From: JAFAGX01 sp035623255
GTDB lineage: Bacteria; Acidobacteriota; Terriglobia; Terriglobales; Acidobacteriaceae
Assembly: GCA_035623255.1 (NCBI GenBank)
Contig: DASPTU010000105.1
Coordinates: 1-54,705, forward strand
Direction of reading: 5' to 3'
DNA length: 54,705 nt
Below are positions 24,816 to 34,848 of this stretch, in pieces; within the stretch, counting starts at the first letter, position 1; every line of letters starts with the position of its first letter. Below the pieces are notes generated by a model that had not been told where the DNA came from, ran no database searches, and saw only the letters and a program-made list of their open reading frames with translations. A program made the position numbers and the translations under genes.

Positions 24816-25033
24816 ATCGCCTGCGGAGTCGAAGGATCCCTGCCCTTGCTGGTACCGTAGCGAAGCTCAACGGGAATTCTCTCGACAACAGCCGCCACAA
24901 ACAGTCCCGTTTCGGCTGGGATTGAACAAGAGAAATGCTTTGCCGTGTCGGTTGTTGTCGTCAGAGGAAGGGGATCTTTCGATTGCGCACGGGCTGTCGC
25001 AAACGACATCTTATGCTCCGCTCAAGATGACAC
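24816..25033. repeat. Intergenic region with fragments of a dispersed repeat
   Basis: The gap between tyrS and mqnE holds CTGCGGAGTCGAAGGATCCC (24821-24840) and ATGCTCCGCTCAAGATGACA (25013-25032). Joined, these resemble the short repeat (tcgactccgc...gctcaggatgac) that I remember as common between genes in acidobacteria and other soil bacteria. A 118-codon minus frame across the region overlaps tyrS antisense and is rejected. Confidence 0.4.
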
Positions 25034-25072
25034 ACTGGGCAGGCGTACTGGGGAATGACAACTTTGGCGCGA

Positions 25073-26203
25073 CTAGACGGCGACCGTGACCGAAGTTTCG
25101 GTGCGGGTGACCGGGCGGTAGAGAGTGTCACGTTCGATGGGTTCGCGGCCAGCTTCGCGAATCAGCCGCAGCAATTCCTGGCGACGCATGCCCTGAGGAG
25201 TAGTGGCGCCTGCGTCGTGATAGATCTTTTCTTCCACAACCGTACCGTCGATGTCGTCCGCGCCAAAGCGCAAGGCGATCTGGGCGATTTTAGCGGTCAT
25301 CATCTGCCAATAAGCCTTGATGTGCAAGAAGTTGTCCAGAACCAGGCGGCTCACGGCGATCTGCTTGATATCGAGCATGCCCGTGGTTTTGGGCAAATGT
25401 TGCAACGGCGTGTTGTCAGGATGGAAAGCCAGCGGAATAAAAGTCTGGAATCCGCCGGTCTCGTCCTGCAGGGTGCGTAATTTCAGCAGATGATCGACGC
25501 GGTCTTCGTCATTCTCGACGTGGCCATATAGCATGGTTGCATTCGACTTCAGGCCGATCTGGTGGGCTATCTTCGCGGTCTCAAGCCATTGGTCGCCATC
25601 GATCTTGTGGTCGCAGATGATGTGACGAACGCGGTCCGCAAAGATTTCGGCACCCCCGCCAGGCAGCGAATCTACTCCGGCGGCCTTGAGTTTTTCTAAA
25701 GTCTCACGGATGGAAAGTTTGGCTCGACGTGCCAGGTAGGCCACTTCGACCATCGTGAAAGCCTTTAAGTGGACCTGTGGGAAGCGCCGTTTCAGACCAG
25801 AGATAAGGTCGAGAAAGTATTGGAACGGCAAATCGGGATGCAGTCCGCCGACGATGTGAAATTCGGTGACAGCTTCGTCGTATCCCGAAGAGGCGGTCTC
25901 GAAGGCTTCTTCCAGAGCCATAGTGTAAGCGCCCGGCGCATCCTTCTTGCGGCCGAACGCGCACAGGCGGCAGGCCGCCACGCAAACGTTCGTGGGATTC
26001 AGATGGCGGTTAACGTTGAAATATGTACGATCGCAGTGCAACCGCTCCCGCACATGATTGGCAAGCCAACCGACGGCCAGGATGTCTCCGGTGCGATAGA
26101 GGTTCAGCGCGTCCTCGCTGTTCAGCCGGTCACGCGCGAGCACCTTGTCGTGAATGGGCCACAGACGCGGATCGTCTGTCTGAAAGGGATGCAGGTCCGA
26201 CAT
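25073..26203 (-). CDS. mqnE: Aminofutalosine synthase (radical SAM)
   Basis: Joins the chorismate-derived enolpyruvyl benzoate to SAM to make aminofutalosine in the futalosine route to menaquinone. 376 residues. The radical SAM cluster motif CVAACRLC has Cys74, Cys78 and Cys81. FHIVGGLHPDLPF and SLPGGGAEIFADRVR are typical of the MqnE/CofH group, and the DDIDGTVVEEKIYHDAGA region lies near the C-terminus. MqnE is preferred over CofH or MqnC because of the motif set and the adjacent UbiA-type gene. It is the last gene of an apparent pcm-ubiA-mqnE run with gaps of about 50 bases. Confidence 0.88.
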   Translation of the reverse strand: MSDLHPFQTDDPRLWPIHDKVLARDRLNSEDALNLYRTGDILAVGWLANHVRERLHCDRTYFNVNRHLNPTNVCVAACRLCAFGRKKDAPGAYTMALEEAFETASSGYDEAVTEFHIVGGLHPDLPFQYFLDLISGLKRRFPQVHLKAFTMVEVAYLARRAKLSIRETLEKLKAAGVDSLPGGGAEIFADRVRHIICDHKIDGDQWLETAKIAHQIGLKSNATMLYGHVENDEDRVDHLLKLRTLQDETGGFQTFIPLAFHPDNTPLQHLPKTTGMLDIKQIAVSRLVLDNFLHIKAYWQMMTAKIAQIALRFGADDIDGTVVEEKIYHDAGATTPQGMRRQELLRLIREAGREPIERDTLYRPVTRTETSVTVAV

Positions 26204-26255
26204 CGGTTTTGATGATAACCCATCGCGTGACGGAAATCACAGTTCCGCCGTGCGT

Positions 26256-27119
26256 CTAATGCCGCCGGAGGAGATCTCCCGCGATAAATATAAAGAACAC
26301 CACGGAGATCACGCCATTCATGGCGAAAAAGGCGGCATTGAGCCGGGAAAGATCTGCCGCAGAGACCAGTGAGTGCTCGTAGGCGAGAAGCAGGGAAACG
26401 GCGACCACGCCAACCAGCGCCAGCTTCCCAAGACCAAAGACAAGAAGCAGGCTGACCAACAGCAGCAGCATCATGATGTGAAATACACGCGCGATCCAAA
26501 GCGCCCGGCTGATGCCGAAATATCGGGGGATGGAGTGCAGGCCGGATTGGCGGTCGAAGTCATAGTCCTGGCAGGCATAGAGCACATCGAAACCGGCTCC
26601 CCAGAAGGTGACAGCTACGGTCAGAAGGAGAATTCGCGGATCGAGGGAGCCGCGAACGGCGATCCAGGCAGCTGACGGAGAGATCCCCATGGCAAGGCCT
26701 AGCACAAGATGCGACCAGCGCGTAAATCGCTTGGTATAGGAATAGAGCAAGAGTATGGCGAGTGCGACTGGGGACAGGAGGAACGACAGACGATTCAATT
26801 GTGAGGCAGCCACGATGAAGACAGCACAGGAAACGACAACGAAAGTGGCGACAAAGGCAGGACTAAGTGCTCCGGTGGGCAGAGCCCGCGTGCGAGTGCG
26901 CGGATTGGCCGCATCGATGGAGGCGTCTGCAAGGCGGTTGAACGCCATTGCGGCAGAGCGGGCGGTCACCATGGCGACAATGATCCATGCGAGCGCACGA
27001 GCGGAGGGCAGACCGTTGGCTGCCAGCATTGCGCCACAAAGAGCAAAGGGCAGCACAAATATTGAGTGCTCCCACTTGATCATCTCAAGCGTGACGCGCA
27101 GATTGTGCAGGAGGGGCAC
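26256..27119 (-). CDS. UbiA-family prenyltransferase, probably MqnP
   Basis: An integral-membrane aromatic prenyltransferase of 287 residues with eight or nine helices. The two Asp-rich Mg-prenyl-pyrophosphate sites are present: NRLADASID (Asn61, Asp65, Asp69) and CQDYDFDRQSG. Beside mqnE it most likely attaches the polyprenyl chain to the futalosine-pathway naphthoate (MqnP role) rather than 4-hydroxybenzoate. That assignment rests on context. The start is GTG at 27117-27119, and it lies 52 bases upstream of mqnE on the same strand. Confidence 0.88.
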   Translation of the reverse strand: MPLLHNLRVTLEMIKWEHSIFVLPFALCGAMLAANGLPSARALAWIIVAMVTARSAAMAFNRLADASIDAANPRTRTRALPTGALSPAFVATFVVVSCAVFIVAASQLNRLSFLLSPVALAILLLYSYTKRFTRWSHLVLGLAMGISPSAAWIAVRGSLDPRILLLTVAVTFWGAGFDVLYACQDYDFDRQSGLHSIPRYFGISRALWIARVFHIMMLLLLVSLLLVFGLGKLALVGVVAVSLLLAYEHSLVSAADLSRLNAAFFAMNGVISVVFFIFIAGDLLRRH

Positions 27120-27176
27120 AAAGAGATTCTAAAGGATGATCAGCTCTCAGTTACCAGATCTTACTTTTGACCGAAG

Positions 27177-27845
27177 CTACCAACCTTCGGGATATCCCTG
27201 ACCACCAATTAACGGCACAAAACGACAGCCTTCCAGATCTTCAACAAAAGCCTCACCATTTTGCTTGTGCACCAGTTGCAACTGTTGTGCGTAGGCTGGG
27301 CCAACGGGTATGACCATGCGGCCGTGTTCCGCCAGTTGTTCGAACAATGCGGGAGGAATGTTGGGCGCTGCGGCAGATACCGCAATAGCATCGAAAGGAG
27401 CGGAATTTGGCAGGCCCTGGCTGCCATCGCCTATGAAGACGTGTACGTTTCGGTATCCGAGACTCTGTAAGACTTTTTTGGCTGAATCGGCGAGCGATGT
27501 GTGTCTTTCGACGGAATAAGTCTCCCGTGCCAGTTCGGCAAGCAAGGCCGTCTGGTAACCGGAGCCGGTGCCAATCTCCAACACCTTCTCCGATCCGGTT
27601 AGGGCCAGTGCTTGCAGTGTGATAGCAACGATGTAAGGCTGCGACAAAGTCTGGCCCTCGCCGATGGGCACCGGATGATCTTCATAAGCTTGCTCACGGT
27701 ATTCCGAGGCGACAAACTCCTGGCGAGGAACCCGGGCCATAGCCGCGAGAACGCGTTCATCCGAGATTCCGCGGGCCCGCAATTGCGCAGTCACCATGAG
27801 TTCGCGTTGCGCGGCGAATTGGCGGGCATGGATTTCCGCGTTCAT
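27177..27845 (-). CDS. pcm: Protein-L-isoaspartate O-methyltransferase
   Basis: Repairs isomerised aspartyl residues using SAM. 222 residues. Family landmarks are MVTAQLRARGISDERVLAAM and VPRQEFV near the N-terminus, the SAM-binding VLEIGTGSGYQTALLAEL, and the acidic motif HVFIGDGSQG. The start codon at 27843-27845 sits within the upstream region of the divergent glucoamylase gene, whose real start lies further right. It heads the minus-strand run with ubiA and mqnE. Confidence 0.93.
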   Translation of the reverse strand: MNAEIHARQFAAQRELMVTAQLRARGISDERVLAAMARVPRQEFVASEYREQAYEDHPVPIGEGQTLSQPYIVAITLQALALTGSEKVLEIGTGSGYQTALLAELARETYSVERHTSLADSAKKVLQSLGYRNVHVFIGDGSQGLPNSAPFDAIAVSAAAPNIPPALFEQLAEHGRMVIPVGPAYAQQLQLVHKQNGEAFVEDLEGCRFVPLIGGQGYPEGW

Positions 27846-27960
27846 TGCGAGTAAACAAAGAATACCGCTAACGCTTCGGAGATTCTGTGAGCACGAATCT
27901 TATTCGGGCTTTGTGCATCCCACTGGACAGTCTATTTTTCGGTTGAATGGAGAGAAGAAC

Positions 27961-30372
27961 GTGGGTGGAAAGGAACGCGTTGCCCCGGGGTGGCCAGGAA
28001 TTCAGCCGCGCTGGACGTCGAGCGCAAAAAGCGGAATCGGGACGGCATTGAGCCTCAACAGCCGTGTTTGGTTTACCACCAGTCACGGCATTTTGGATGA
28101 AGTCTACTATCCGCGAGTGGACCAGGCATGTACCCGCGACCTGGGGCTGCTTGTCACGGATGGGAAAAGCTATTTCTCCGAGGAAAAACGGCACTGCAAA
28201 TTCGAGAACATGCCGATTGAGCCGGGCGTTCCCATTTACGAGTTGATTAACACGGAATTGCAGGGACGATACCGCATCGAAAAGGAAGTGCTGACTGACC
28301 ACTATCGCAACGTCGTGTTGCAGAAAATCCGTTTTGTTCCGCTGCAAGGCAGTCTCGAGGACTACCACCTTTACGCGCTTTTGGCACCACATTTGGCCAA
28401 TTGTGGCGCGCATAACAACGGGTGGATTGGTGACTATAAGGGCGAACGGATGATGTTCGCGGAACACGATGGTGTGGCATTGGCGTTTGGCTGTTCGACT
28501 CCATGGCTGAGGATGTCAGCGGGCTTCGTTGGCTATACAGACGGTTGGCAAGATCTCTCGAAGAACTTCCATATGACTTGGGAATACGAGTATGCGGAAG
28601 ATGGGAACATTGCTCTGACTGGGGAAGTCGATTTGCTTGGGTGCGGAGGTGAATTTGTTCTGGCGCTTGGTTTCGGCGGAACCTGGACGCAAGCCGGGCA
28701 ACAGGTCCGCTCCAGTTTGCTCGAATCTTATGACCAGCTACGCACACAATTCGCGATCCATTGGAAAGATTGGCAGGAGAAGCTTTTGAAACTCGACGAG
28801 CCGCCGCGCGAACGGGATTTGTATCGGGCCAGTGTTGCGGTCCTGCGTTCGCACGAGTCCAAAGATTTTCTTGGCGGCGTCATTGCCAGCCTTTCCATTC
28901 CGTGGGGGTTCAACAAAGGCGACGAAGATTTAGGCGGCTACCACTTGGTGTGGCCCCGGGACTTGGTGGAAACGGCGTTTGGATTTGTGGCGGCCGGGGC
29001 CAAAGGAGATGCGGTGCGGGTACTGCGTTATCTGGAATCGACCCAGGAGCCGGATGGCCACTGGGCGCAGAACATGTGGCTGGATGGGCGGCCGTACTGG
29101 CTCGGTGTGCAGATGGATGAAGCCGCCTTCCCGATCCTCCTGGTGGATTGTCTTCGCCGAGAAGCGCCGCAGGAACTGGGAGATCTGAAGCGCTGGTGGA
29201 AACTGGTGCATCGCGCCGCCAGCTTTATCGTACGAAATGGCCCGGTAACCCAGCAGGACCGTTGGGAAGAGGATTCTGGGTATGCACCCTTTACGCTAGC
29301 AGTGGAGATCTCGGCACTCTTGGCGGCAGCGGAGATCGCCGAGGCCGTCGGCGAGGAAACCATGGTCGGTTACATTCGCGATACCGCCGACCGGTGGAAC
29401 GACAATGTGGAGCGCTGGACTTACGCCATGGATACCGATCTGGCGCGGGAGATTGGAGTCGAAGGTTACTACGTACGGATTGCGCCGCCTGTAACGGAAT
29501 CTGCGGCCTCACCGGTGCAGGGCTTCGTGCCCATCAAGAACCGGCCCCCGGGAAAAAGTTATGAGGCGGCGGCGCGTCTCATCAGCCCGGATGCCCTGGC
29601 ATTGGTTCGCTTCGGACTGCGGGCGCCGGATGATCCGCGCATCGTAAACACGGTTAAGGTAATCGACGCCACGCTGCGCGCGAACTTGCCGCAAGGTTAT
29701 TGCTGGTACCGCTACAACGGAGATGGCTACGGGGAGCACGAGGACGGATCACCCTTTGACGGCACGGGGATAGGCCGACCCTGGCCACTATTGGCTGGTG
29801 AACGGGCGCACTACGAGCTAGCGGCGGGGCGAGTAGAGGCTGCGGAAGCGTTATTACGGGTCATGGAGTTGTCGACACTCGGGGGGCGGTTGATCCCGGA
29901 ACAGGTCTGGGATGCTGCCGACATTCCGGCGCTCGAATTATACAAAGGGAAACCGACCGGCTCGGCCTGCCCGCTGATTTGGGCGCACTCGGAATACATC
30001 AAACTGCGGCGGTCATTACGTGACGGCAAGATCTTTGATCAGCCGCAGCAATCGTACCAGCGCTACGTGGTCGAACGGCGACACTCACCCAACGCCGGCT
30101 GGCGTTTCAACAACAAGGCCCGAACCATCCCGCAAGGCAAGACGTTGCGGATTTCCTTGCCTTCCCCCGCCCTAGTCCACTGGAGTTTCAACAACTGGTG
30201 GACAACCCGCGATACCGATACGGTCGACACGGGCCTAGGGCTTCAGGTGGCAGATTTACCGTCGCAAATGTTGGAAGACGGTGAACAGATCGTTTTCACC
30301 TTCTATTGGAAAGACGAGCAGCGATGGGAAGGGGTAAACTTTAGGGTGGCGGTTGTAACTGGCGGTAACTAG
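27961..30372 (+). CDS. Glycoside hydrolase family 15 glucoamylase/glucodextranase-like
   Basis: About 803 residues. An N-terminal beta-sandwich domain (about 10-270, GWPGIQPRWTSSAKSGIGTA) precedes the (alpha/alpha)6 GH15 barrel. The catalytic acid is Glu387 in QMDEAAFPI and the base is Glu647 in IPEQVWD, both intact. WPRDLVETAFG is the substrate-binding segment. A C-terminal beta domain (about 690-800) follows, as in bacterial glucodextranases. No signal peptide is visible, so it probably acts on intracellular alpha-glucans such as glycogen. The frame is open to 27796, but GGAGAG stands just before the GTG at 27961 and the upstream part overlaps pcm antisense. The next gene is 23 bases downstream, suggesting an operon. 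Confidence 0.9.
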   Translation: MGGKERVAPGWPGIQPRWTSSAKSGIGTALSLNSRVWFTTSHGILDEVYYPRVDQACTRDLGLLVTDGKSYFSEEKRHCKFENMPIEPGVPIYELINTELQGRYRIEKEVLTDHYRNVVLQKIRFVPLQGSLEDYHLYALLAPHLANCGAHNNGWIGDYKGERMMFAEHDGVALAFGCSTPWLRMSAGFVGYTDGWQDLSKNFHMTWEYEYAEDGNIALTGEVDLLGCGGEFVLALGFGGTWTQAGQQVRSSLLESYDQLRTQFAIHWKDWQEKLLKLDEPPRERDLYRASVAVLRSHESKDFLGGVIASLSIPWGFNKGDEDLGGYHLVWPRDLVETAFGFVAAGAKGDAVRVLRYLESTQEPDGHWAQNMWLDGRPYWLGVQMDEAAFPILLVDCLRREAPQELGDLKRWWKLVHRAASFIVRNGPVTQQDRWEEDSGYAPFTLAVEISALLAAAEIAEAVGEETMVGYIRDTADRWNDNVERWTYAMDTDLAREIGVEGYYVRIAPPVTESAASPVQGFVPIKNRPPGKSYEAAARLISPDALALVRFGLRAPDDPRIVNTVKVIDATLRANLPQGYCWYRYNGDGYGEHEDGSPFDGTGIGRPWPLLAGERAHYELAAGRVEAAEALLRVMELSTLGGRLIPEQVWDAADIPALELYKGKPTGSACPLIWAHSEYIKLRRSLRDGKIFDQPQQSYQRYVVERRHSPNAGWRFNNKARTIPQGKTLRISLPSPALVHWSFNNWWTTRDTDTVDTGLGLQVADLPSQMLEDGEQIVFTFYWKDEQRWEGVNFRVAVVTGGN

Positions 30373-30395
30373 CCGGGCTGTGAGGGTCGAGAGCC

Positions 30396-31691
30396 ATGGC
30401 ACAGCGGGCATGGACAACTGATCACCAAGCTTCGGGTACAACACTCGACTTCCTCCGCGAGTTACTGGCCGACTATCATCCTCGTGATTTCGCGATTGAG
30501 CTGTGGGACGGGCAGCAATGGGCGCCGGAAAACAACCAGTTTCGTCGATTCACCTGGAAAATTCATGACCGCGGCGCATTGCGCAGAATCATGGCTTCCC
30601 TCAACGAAATATCGTTGAGTGAAGCCTACATCTATGGCGATTTCGATATCGACGGCGACATTGAGGCCATCTTTCCTCTTGCCGAATATCTTCTGAACAA
30701 GCATTGGACGGTCAAGGAGAGGCTGCGGTTGAGCAGCATGCTGCTGAGACTGCCATCCGGGCCGCTGCGTTCGAGCAAATGTGCAGCGGAGTTCCATGGG
30801 CCACTTCACTCGATGCGCCGTGACCGCCAGGCTGTTATCTATCACTACGATCTATCAAACGATTTCTATGCGCTGTGGCTGGACCGGAAGATGGTGTACT
30901 CGTGCGCATATTTCAAAACGCCCGATGATGATCTACACACCGCTCAAGACCAGAAAATGGACTATATCTGTCGCAAACTGCGTCTCCAGGCGGGTGAGCG
31001 ATTGTTGGATATTGGCTGCGGCTGGGGTGGACTGATTATTCACGCTGCGCGTTGCTACGGAGTGCATGCATTGGGAATCACGCTGAGCGAGCGGCAGGCC
31101 GATTTTGCACAGCGATGCATCCACGAGGCCGGATTAGCGGAATTGTGTGAAGTGCGGGTTCTGGATTACCGCGACCTCGACCCACCCGGCTGTTATGACA
31201 AGGTGGTCAGCGTGGGGATGGTGGAACACGTGGGGGAATCCAATTTGCCTGAATATTTCGAACGGGCCTTTCAGGCGCTGCGTCCCGGCGGGATCTTTCT
31301 GAACCACGGCATCGGTCGGCCAGGAAGTCGGGATGCACCACGACAACCCACTTTGACGGATCTCTATGTTTTCCCAGATGGAGAGCTGGTCACGATCGCG
31401 GATTTGCTGGATGTGGCAGAAAAGTGTGGGTTCGAGGTTCGCGACGTAGAAAACCTGCGTGAACACTATGTTTTCACGCTTCATCACTGGCTGCAGCGCC
31501 TGGAGGCGCATGCCGACGAGGCGCGGCGATTGACTGATGAAGCGAAGTATCGGATCTGGCGACTTTACCTGGCCGGGTCCTGGCATTATTTCCGAACGGG
31601 CAAGTTGGATATCTATCAAGCCTTGCTGGTGAAGAGCGACAAAGGCAAGAGTGGAATGCCACTGACGCGCGAGGGTTGGTATCGGAATTAA
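30396..31691 (+). CDS. cfa: Cyclopropane-fatty-acyl-phospholipid synthase
   Basis: Methylenates unsaturated acyl chains in membrane phospholipids using SAM. 431 residues: an N-terminal lipid-binding domain (about 1-140, with IYGDFDIDGDIEAIF) and a methyltransferase domain. The SAM loop is LLDIGCGWGGL (203-213), with YDLSNDFYALWLD before it, VSVGMVEHVGE after it and FLNHGI near the active site. Its substrates would come from the desaturase at 17.2 kb. Its 3' end overlaps the convergent phosphatase gene by four bases. Confidence 0.94.
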   Translation: MAQRAWTTDHQASGTTLDFLRELLADYHPRDFAIELWDGQQWAPENNQFRRFTWKIHDRGALRRIMASLNEISLSEAYIYGDFDIDGDIEAIFPLAEYLLNKHWTVKERLRLSSMLLRLPSGPLRSSKCAAEFHGPLHSMRRDRQAVIYHYDLSNDFYALWLDRKMVYSCAYFKTPDDDLHTAQDQKMDYICRKLRLQAGERLLDIGCGWGGLIIHAARCYGVHALGITLSERQADFAQRCIHEAGLAELCEVRVLDYRDLDPPGCYDKVVSVGMVEHVGESNLPEYFERAFQALRPGGIFLNHGIGRPGSRDAPRQPTLTDLYVFPDGELVTIADLLDVAEKCGFEVRDVENLREHYVFTLHHWLQRLEAHADEARRLTDEAKYRIWRLYLAGSWHYFRTGKLDIYQALLVKSDKGKSGMPLTREGWYRN

Positions 31692-33358
31692 CTCGGTTGT
31701 CCGGTGTAAACGAGTTCGACGACCGTGCAATCGTCGCTCAATGCGGTGCCGCCGCAGAAGATCGAGATTGCGGCAAAGATGTCTTCCATGGTCCCGGTTT
31801 TTGCGGCAAGTTCGAGGCGTGAATCCTCGAAGAATTCGCCGTGCGCATTTTCTGCTTCAGTAACACCATCGGTTACCAGGATCAGGCGATCTCCTTTCTT
31901 CAACTGTAGGATCGCACTCTTATACTCGGCATCAGGGAGCAAACCCACCGGCAGATTGGCATCGGACGGGCGCTCGACCAGTTCGTTGGATACGACGAGT
32001 GGCGGAATGTGCCCGCAATTCACGTATTCCAACTCACCGTTGGGGCGGACGCGAGCCACGATAAGGGTCGCATATTTTTCCCCGATGTGTTTGTGGGTGA
32101 AAAAGCGGTTCACGAAGCCGGCTATCTCAGTCAGCGGCATGCCGGCAGCGAGTTGAGAGTAAATCATGCCTTGCAGAGTTGAGGCCAGCACGGCGGCGGA
32201 CACACCTTTGCCGCTAACATCAGCCAGCACGACGGTCAGACCTTCCTCTGTATTAAGCGCGTCGAAGAAATCTCCCCCGATCTCCTTGCAAGCCAGATTT
32301 CTTCCGGCTAGCCGCGCGAAAGGGACCTCAGGGATGGTCACTGCCATGAGGCGCTGCTGAATAGATGCGGCGATGGCCAGTTCCTGCTGGTAACGTTTGG
32401 CCGACTCTTCAGCTTGCACCAGCCGTGCATTCTCGATGAGTGAAGCGGCTTCGGTAGCGATCGCGTGGAGGATGTCATTGCTTACACTGGAGATGTCACG
32501 GGACGCAAAGCGGGAATCCACATAAAGGGCGCCCATGGCCTCTCCGACGCTCGAAGCAGCCTCTGCCCCACGTGCGGTCTGCACTTGCGGCTTGCGAAGC
32601 GGTACGCAGATCACGGTACGAAGATCGTAAGCCACGATACTTTTACGTCCGCTCAAATCGATTGAGCGGCTAGTGTCGGTGAGCACGAATTCCGAGTTTG
32701 ATTTCAGGGCATCCTCGAGGATGGAGTGGGAGATCGTGGTGTCCTCGAGCAGTGGCTCACCTTTTGAGTTTCGGCCAGCCCCGAGCTGCAACTCTCCTCT
32801 CTCATTCTTCATGAAGACGAAGGCGCGCTCGGCGCGAGTCAATTTGAGCGTCACATCGAGGAGGGTCATCAAAATTTCGTCGAGGACGCCGACGGTGTTG
32901 AGCTTCCGGGCTGCCTCGAGAAACAGGACCAGTTTCTCGAGATCCGTTGTTTCTTCCGAGATGTGCAGCCCGGAGATCTGGCTAAGAAACTCGCGGGCTG
33001 AATTGGGCGTGGTTTGTTGCGGGTTGAAGATGACGTAGGCAACGTCGCGAACCCCGAATTCCACACGGTCGTTCCGCTCCAGTGCCTTGCGCTGGACCTT
33101 CTCCCCGTTGACGAAGGTCCCGTGCTTACTGCCCTGGTCCACGACGCAGAATCCACCATTTTCAGAGACGATGATGGCGTGGTCGCGTGAGACACGAGGA
33201 TCGGCAATTACCAGGTCTTTGTCGACCTTTCTCCCGACGCTGAATGGGCTGTGGTCGAGATTGATGACACGCTGCTCATTACCTTGCACGAAGACAAGCG
33301 TCGGAAATACGCCTGAGTTCGAGGCGGTGGGAACGTTGACTATGGTCTCAAAGGCCAT
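31688..33358 (-). CDS. FHA-GAF-PP2C (SpoIIE-type) serine phosphatase
   Basis: A 556-residue signalling protein with three modules. The FHA phosphothreonine-binding domain (about 39-107) has GR, SRDH (57-60) and the N84 loop residues. The GAF domain (about 150-315) comes next. The PP2C/SpoIIE phosphatase (about 335-553) has the metal-binding motifs VVLADVSGKG, GHIPPLVV and LVTDGVTEAEN, with a C-terminal SDDCTVVEL. The FHA domain suggests recruitment by Thr-phosphorylated proteins, so kinases such as the one at 0.9 kb are natural upstream partners (inference). No membrane segment. Confidence 0.92.
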   Translation of the reverse strand: MAFETIVNVPTASNSGVFPTLVFVQGNEQRVINLDHSPFSVGRKVDKDLVIADPRVSRDHAIIVSENGGFCVVDQGSKHGTFVNGEKVQRKALERNDRVEFGVRDVAYVIFNPQQTTPNSAREFLSQISGLHISEETTDLEKLVLFLEAARKLNTVGVLDEILMTLLDVTLKLTRAERAFVFMKNERGELQLGAGRNSKGEPLLEDTTISHSILEDALKSNSEFVLTDTSRSIDLSGRKSIVAYDLRTVICVPLRKPQVQTARGAEAASSVGEAMGALYVDSRFASRDISSVSNDILHAIATEAASLIENARLVQAEESAKRYQQELAIAASIQQRLMAVTIPEVPFARLAGRNLACKEIGGDFFDALNTEEGLTVVLADVSGKGVSAAVLASTLQGMIYSQLAAGMPLTEIAGFVNRFFTHKHIGEKYATLIVARVRPNGELEYVNCGHIPPLVVSNELVERPSDANLPVGLLPDAEYKSAILQLKKGDRLILVTDGVTEAENAHGEFFEDSRLELAAKTGTMEDIFAAISIFCGGTALSDDCTVVELVYTGQPS

Positions 33359-33482
33359 GGCGCTGCCGAGAGTTCAAGCTTACGAGGATAATACAAGATT
33401 GAAAAGGGATGGGAAGAGGCGACCCAGAATTCAGCTGGCTGGCGAATGAGCGGAGGGGACTGGGTGTCGTCAGAGGCGGCAC

Positions 33483-34829
33483 TTAAGCTTCGGGTCTTGC
33501 GTTTGCGGACGCCTGCGTAGTCGATTCGCGGAGGAAAAGCGGGTAAGTGAGAACCATGACGGCGGAAACAGCCAACGGGATCGCAGGCATGGTGTAAAGG
33601 GGCAGAACCCATTGCTTTGCAACCGGAATTAAGGGTGCCGCGGTAGCGATGGCAAGGGCGGCTAACCATGGGAAAAAGAAGATCAGGGCTGCCAGAGTAA
33701 GGGTGGCGCGCGCTAGGATGCCATGTTTCCAGAGCGTGTCCGAGCGGCTCGCAATCAGTAAAACTGGCGCCAGCAGCAGTACCTGGTTATAAGGAGCAGC
33801 TTTGGGAGCAACTAACACTGTCGCGGCCAAAATCAGTGCAGTAAACCAATGGAATGCAAGAGATTCCTTCCGGAGCGCTCGCACCTTCCAGCAAATGATT
33901 GCAAGACCTAGCACAAGAGCGAGAGCAAGCACATTTCCCAAAACCGGGGTAAACAGCAGTTGCAGGATGGATTCTGCGCCATCGTTATAACGTCGGTAAG
34001 CGATAACTGCATCCTGAAAACGTCCAATCCAGCCTGGCAGAACCAACTCACCCATAACCACAAGGGCAACCATAGTTCCGATGAATGCCGCGGCAAAGGT
34101 TTTTCGCTGACGCCAGTCTCCTACGGTCCAGACTAGAAGCCAGCCCGATAGCGGCAATGCCAGCTGGGGCTTGATTGTGGCCAGGGCAAGCAGGATGCCT
34201 GCAGCGGCGAGTCGATCCTTGGCCACCAGAAACGCACAGAGAGTCATCAATCCGGCCGCTAAGAGGCTCAACTGCTGCAGCCTGATTCCCTGAATCACTT
34301 GAAAGCTCCCAAGGACAAGCATGACAATGGCCGCCACGGTCCAGGGCGAAAGCCGTAAGCGGAAGACACGAAGCCAGAGCGGTACCGAGGCTGTGGTCAG
34401 TAGTATCAGCAACCACCGAAAACCAGCTTGCACGATTGGAAATGGCAAAGCGATCGTAGGGGCGAGAAGGAATACGACGTATATGGGATAGGCAAATCCC
34501 TGTTGATCGGCAGGGTCCCTTGGATGAGTGGGGTCAAGGGCGCGGCCATAGTAGCCAATCTGGATTTCGCGGGTGACTTCGGCACTATAAGGGTCGCGAT
34601 GGCGCAACAGTAGTTCACGCGCGCCCAGCCACCGCGGGTAAAGGTCGGAGAGGTTGCCGCGGGGTGTGCCATGCAGGGTAGCTTCTGATACCTGGTGAGG
34701 AATCATTACACGCTGAACGTAGAACCACATCCCCGCTGCGAAAATCACGGCCAAGATCAGCGCGAATTTTGCATTTCGCAGCAAGTGCCGAATAGGCGAC
34801 GCCTCGAAACAGTTAGGCCCGACGCACAA
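33483..34829 (-). CDS. GT87/DUF2029-like polytopic membrane protein
   Basis: A 448-residue membrane protein with about 10 helices, of the DUF2029 type (GT-C glycosyltransferase-like, related to mannosyltransferases that use polyprenyl-phosphate sugars). The N-terminal DLYPRWLGARELLLRHRDPY segment, after the first helix, is a frequent family mark with charged residues in the first periplasmic loop. The start is uncertain: the longest frame begins with TTG at 34827-34829, 19 bases after the stop of its upstream neighbour. The acceptor is unknown; a cell-envelope glycan or protein is plausible. Confidence 0.75.
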   Translation of the reverse strand: MCVGPNCFEASPIRHLLRNAKFALILAVIFAAGMWFYVQRVMIPHQVSEATLHGTPRGNLSDLYPRWLGARELLLRHRDPYSAEVTREIQIGYYGRALDPTHPRDPADQQGFAYPIYVVFLLAPTIALPFPIVQAGFRWLLILLTTASVPLWLRVFRLRLSPWTVAAIVMLVLGSFQVIQGIRLQQLSLLAAGLMTLCAFLVAKDRLAAAGILLALATIKPQLALPLSGWLLVWTVGDWRQRKTFAAAFIGTMVALVVMGELVLPGWIGRFQDAVIAYRRYNDGAESILQLLFTPVLGNVLALALVLGLAIICWKVRALRKESLAFHWFTALILAATVLVAPKAAPYNQVLLLAPVLLIASRSDTLWKHGILARATLTLAALIFFFPWLAALAIATAAPLIPVAKQWVLPLYTMPAIPLAVSAVMVLTYPLFLRESTTQASANARPEA

Positions 34830-34848
34830 CTCCGCGAAGTTTCCGACA

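Noticed and set aside
24653..25009. 118-codon minus-strand frame after tyrS
   Set aside because: Half of it is antisense to the tyrS S4 domain and the rest lies in repeat fragments; no domain recognised.
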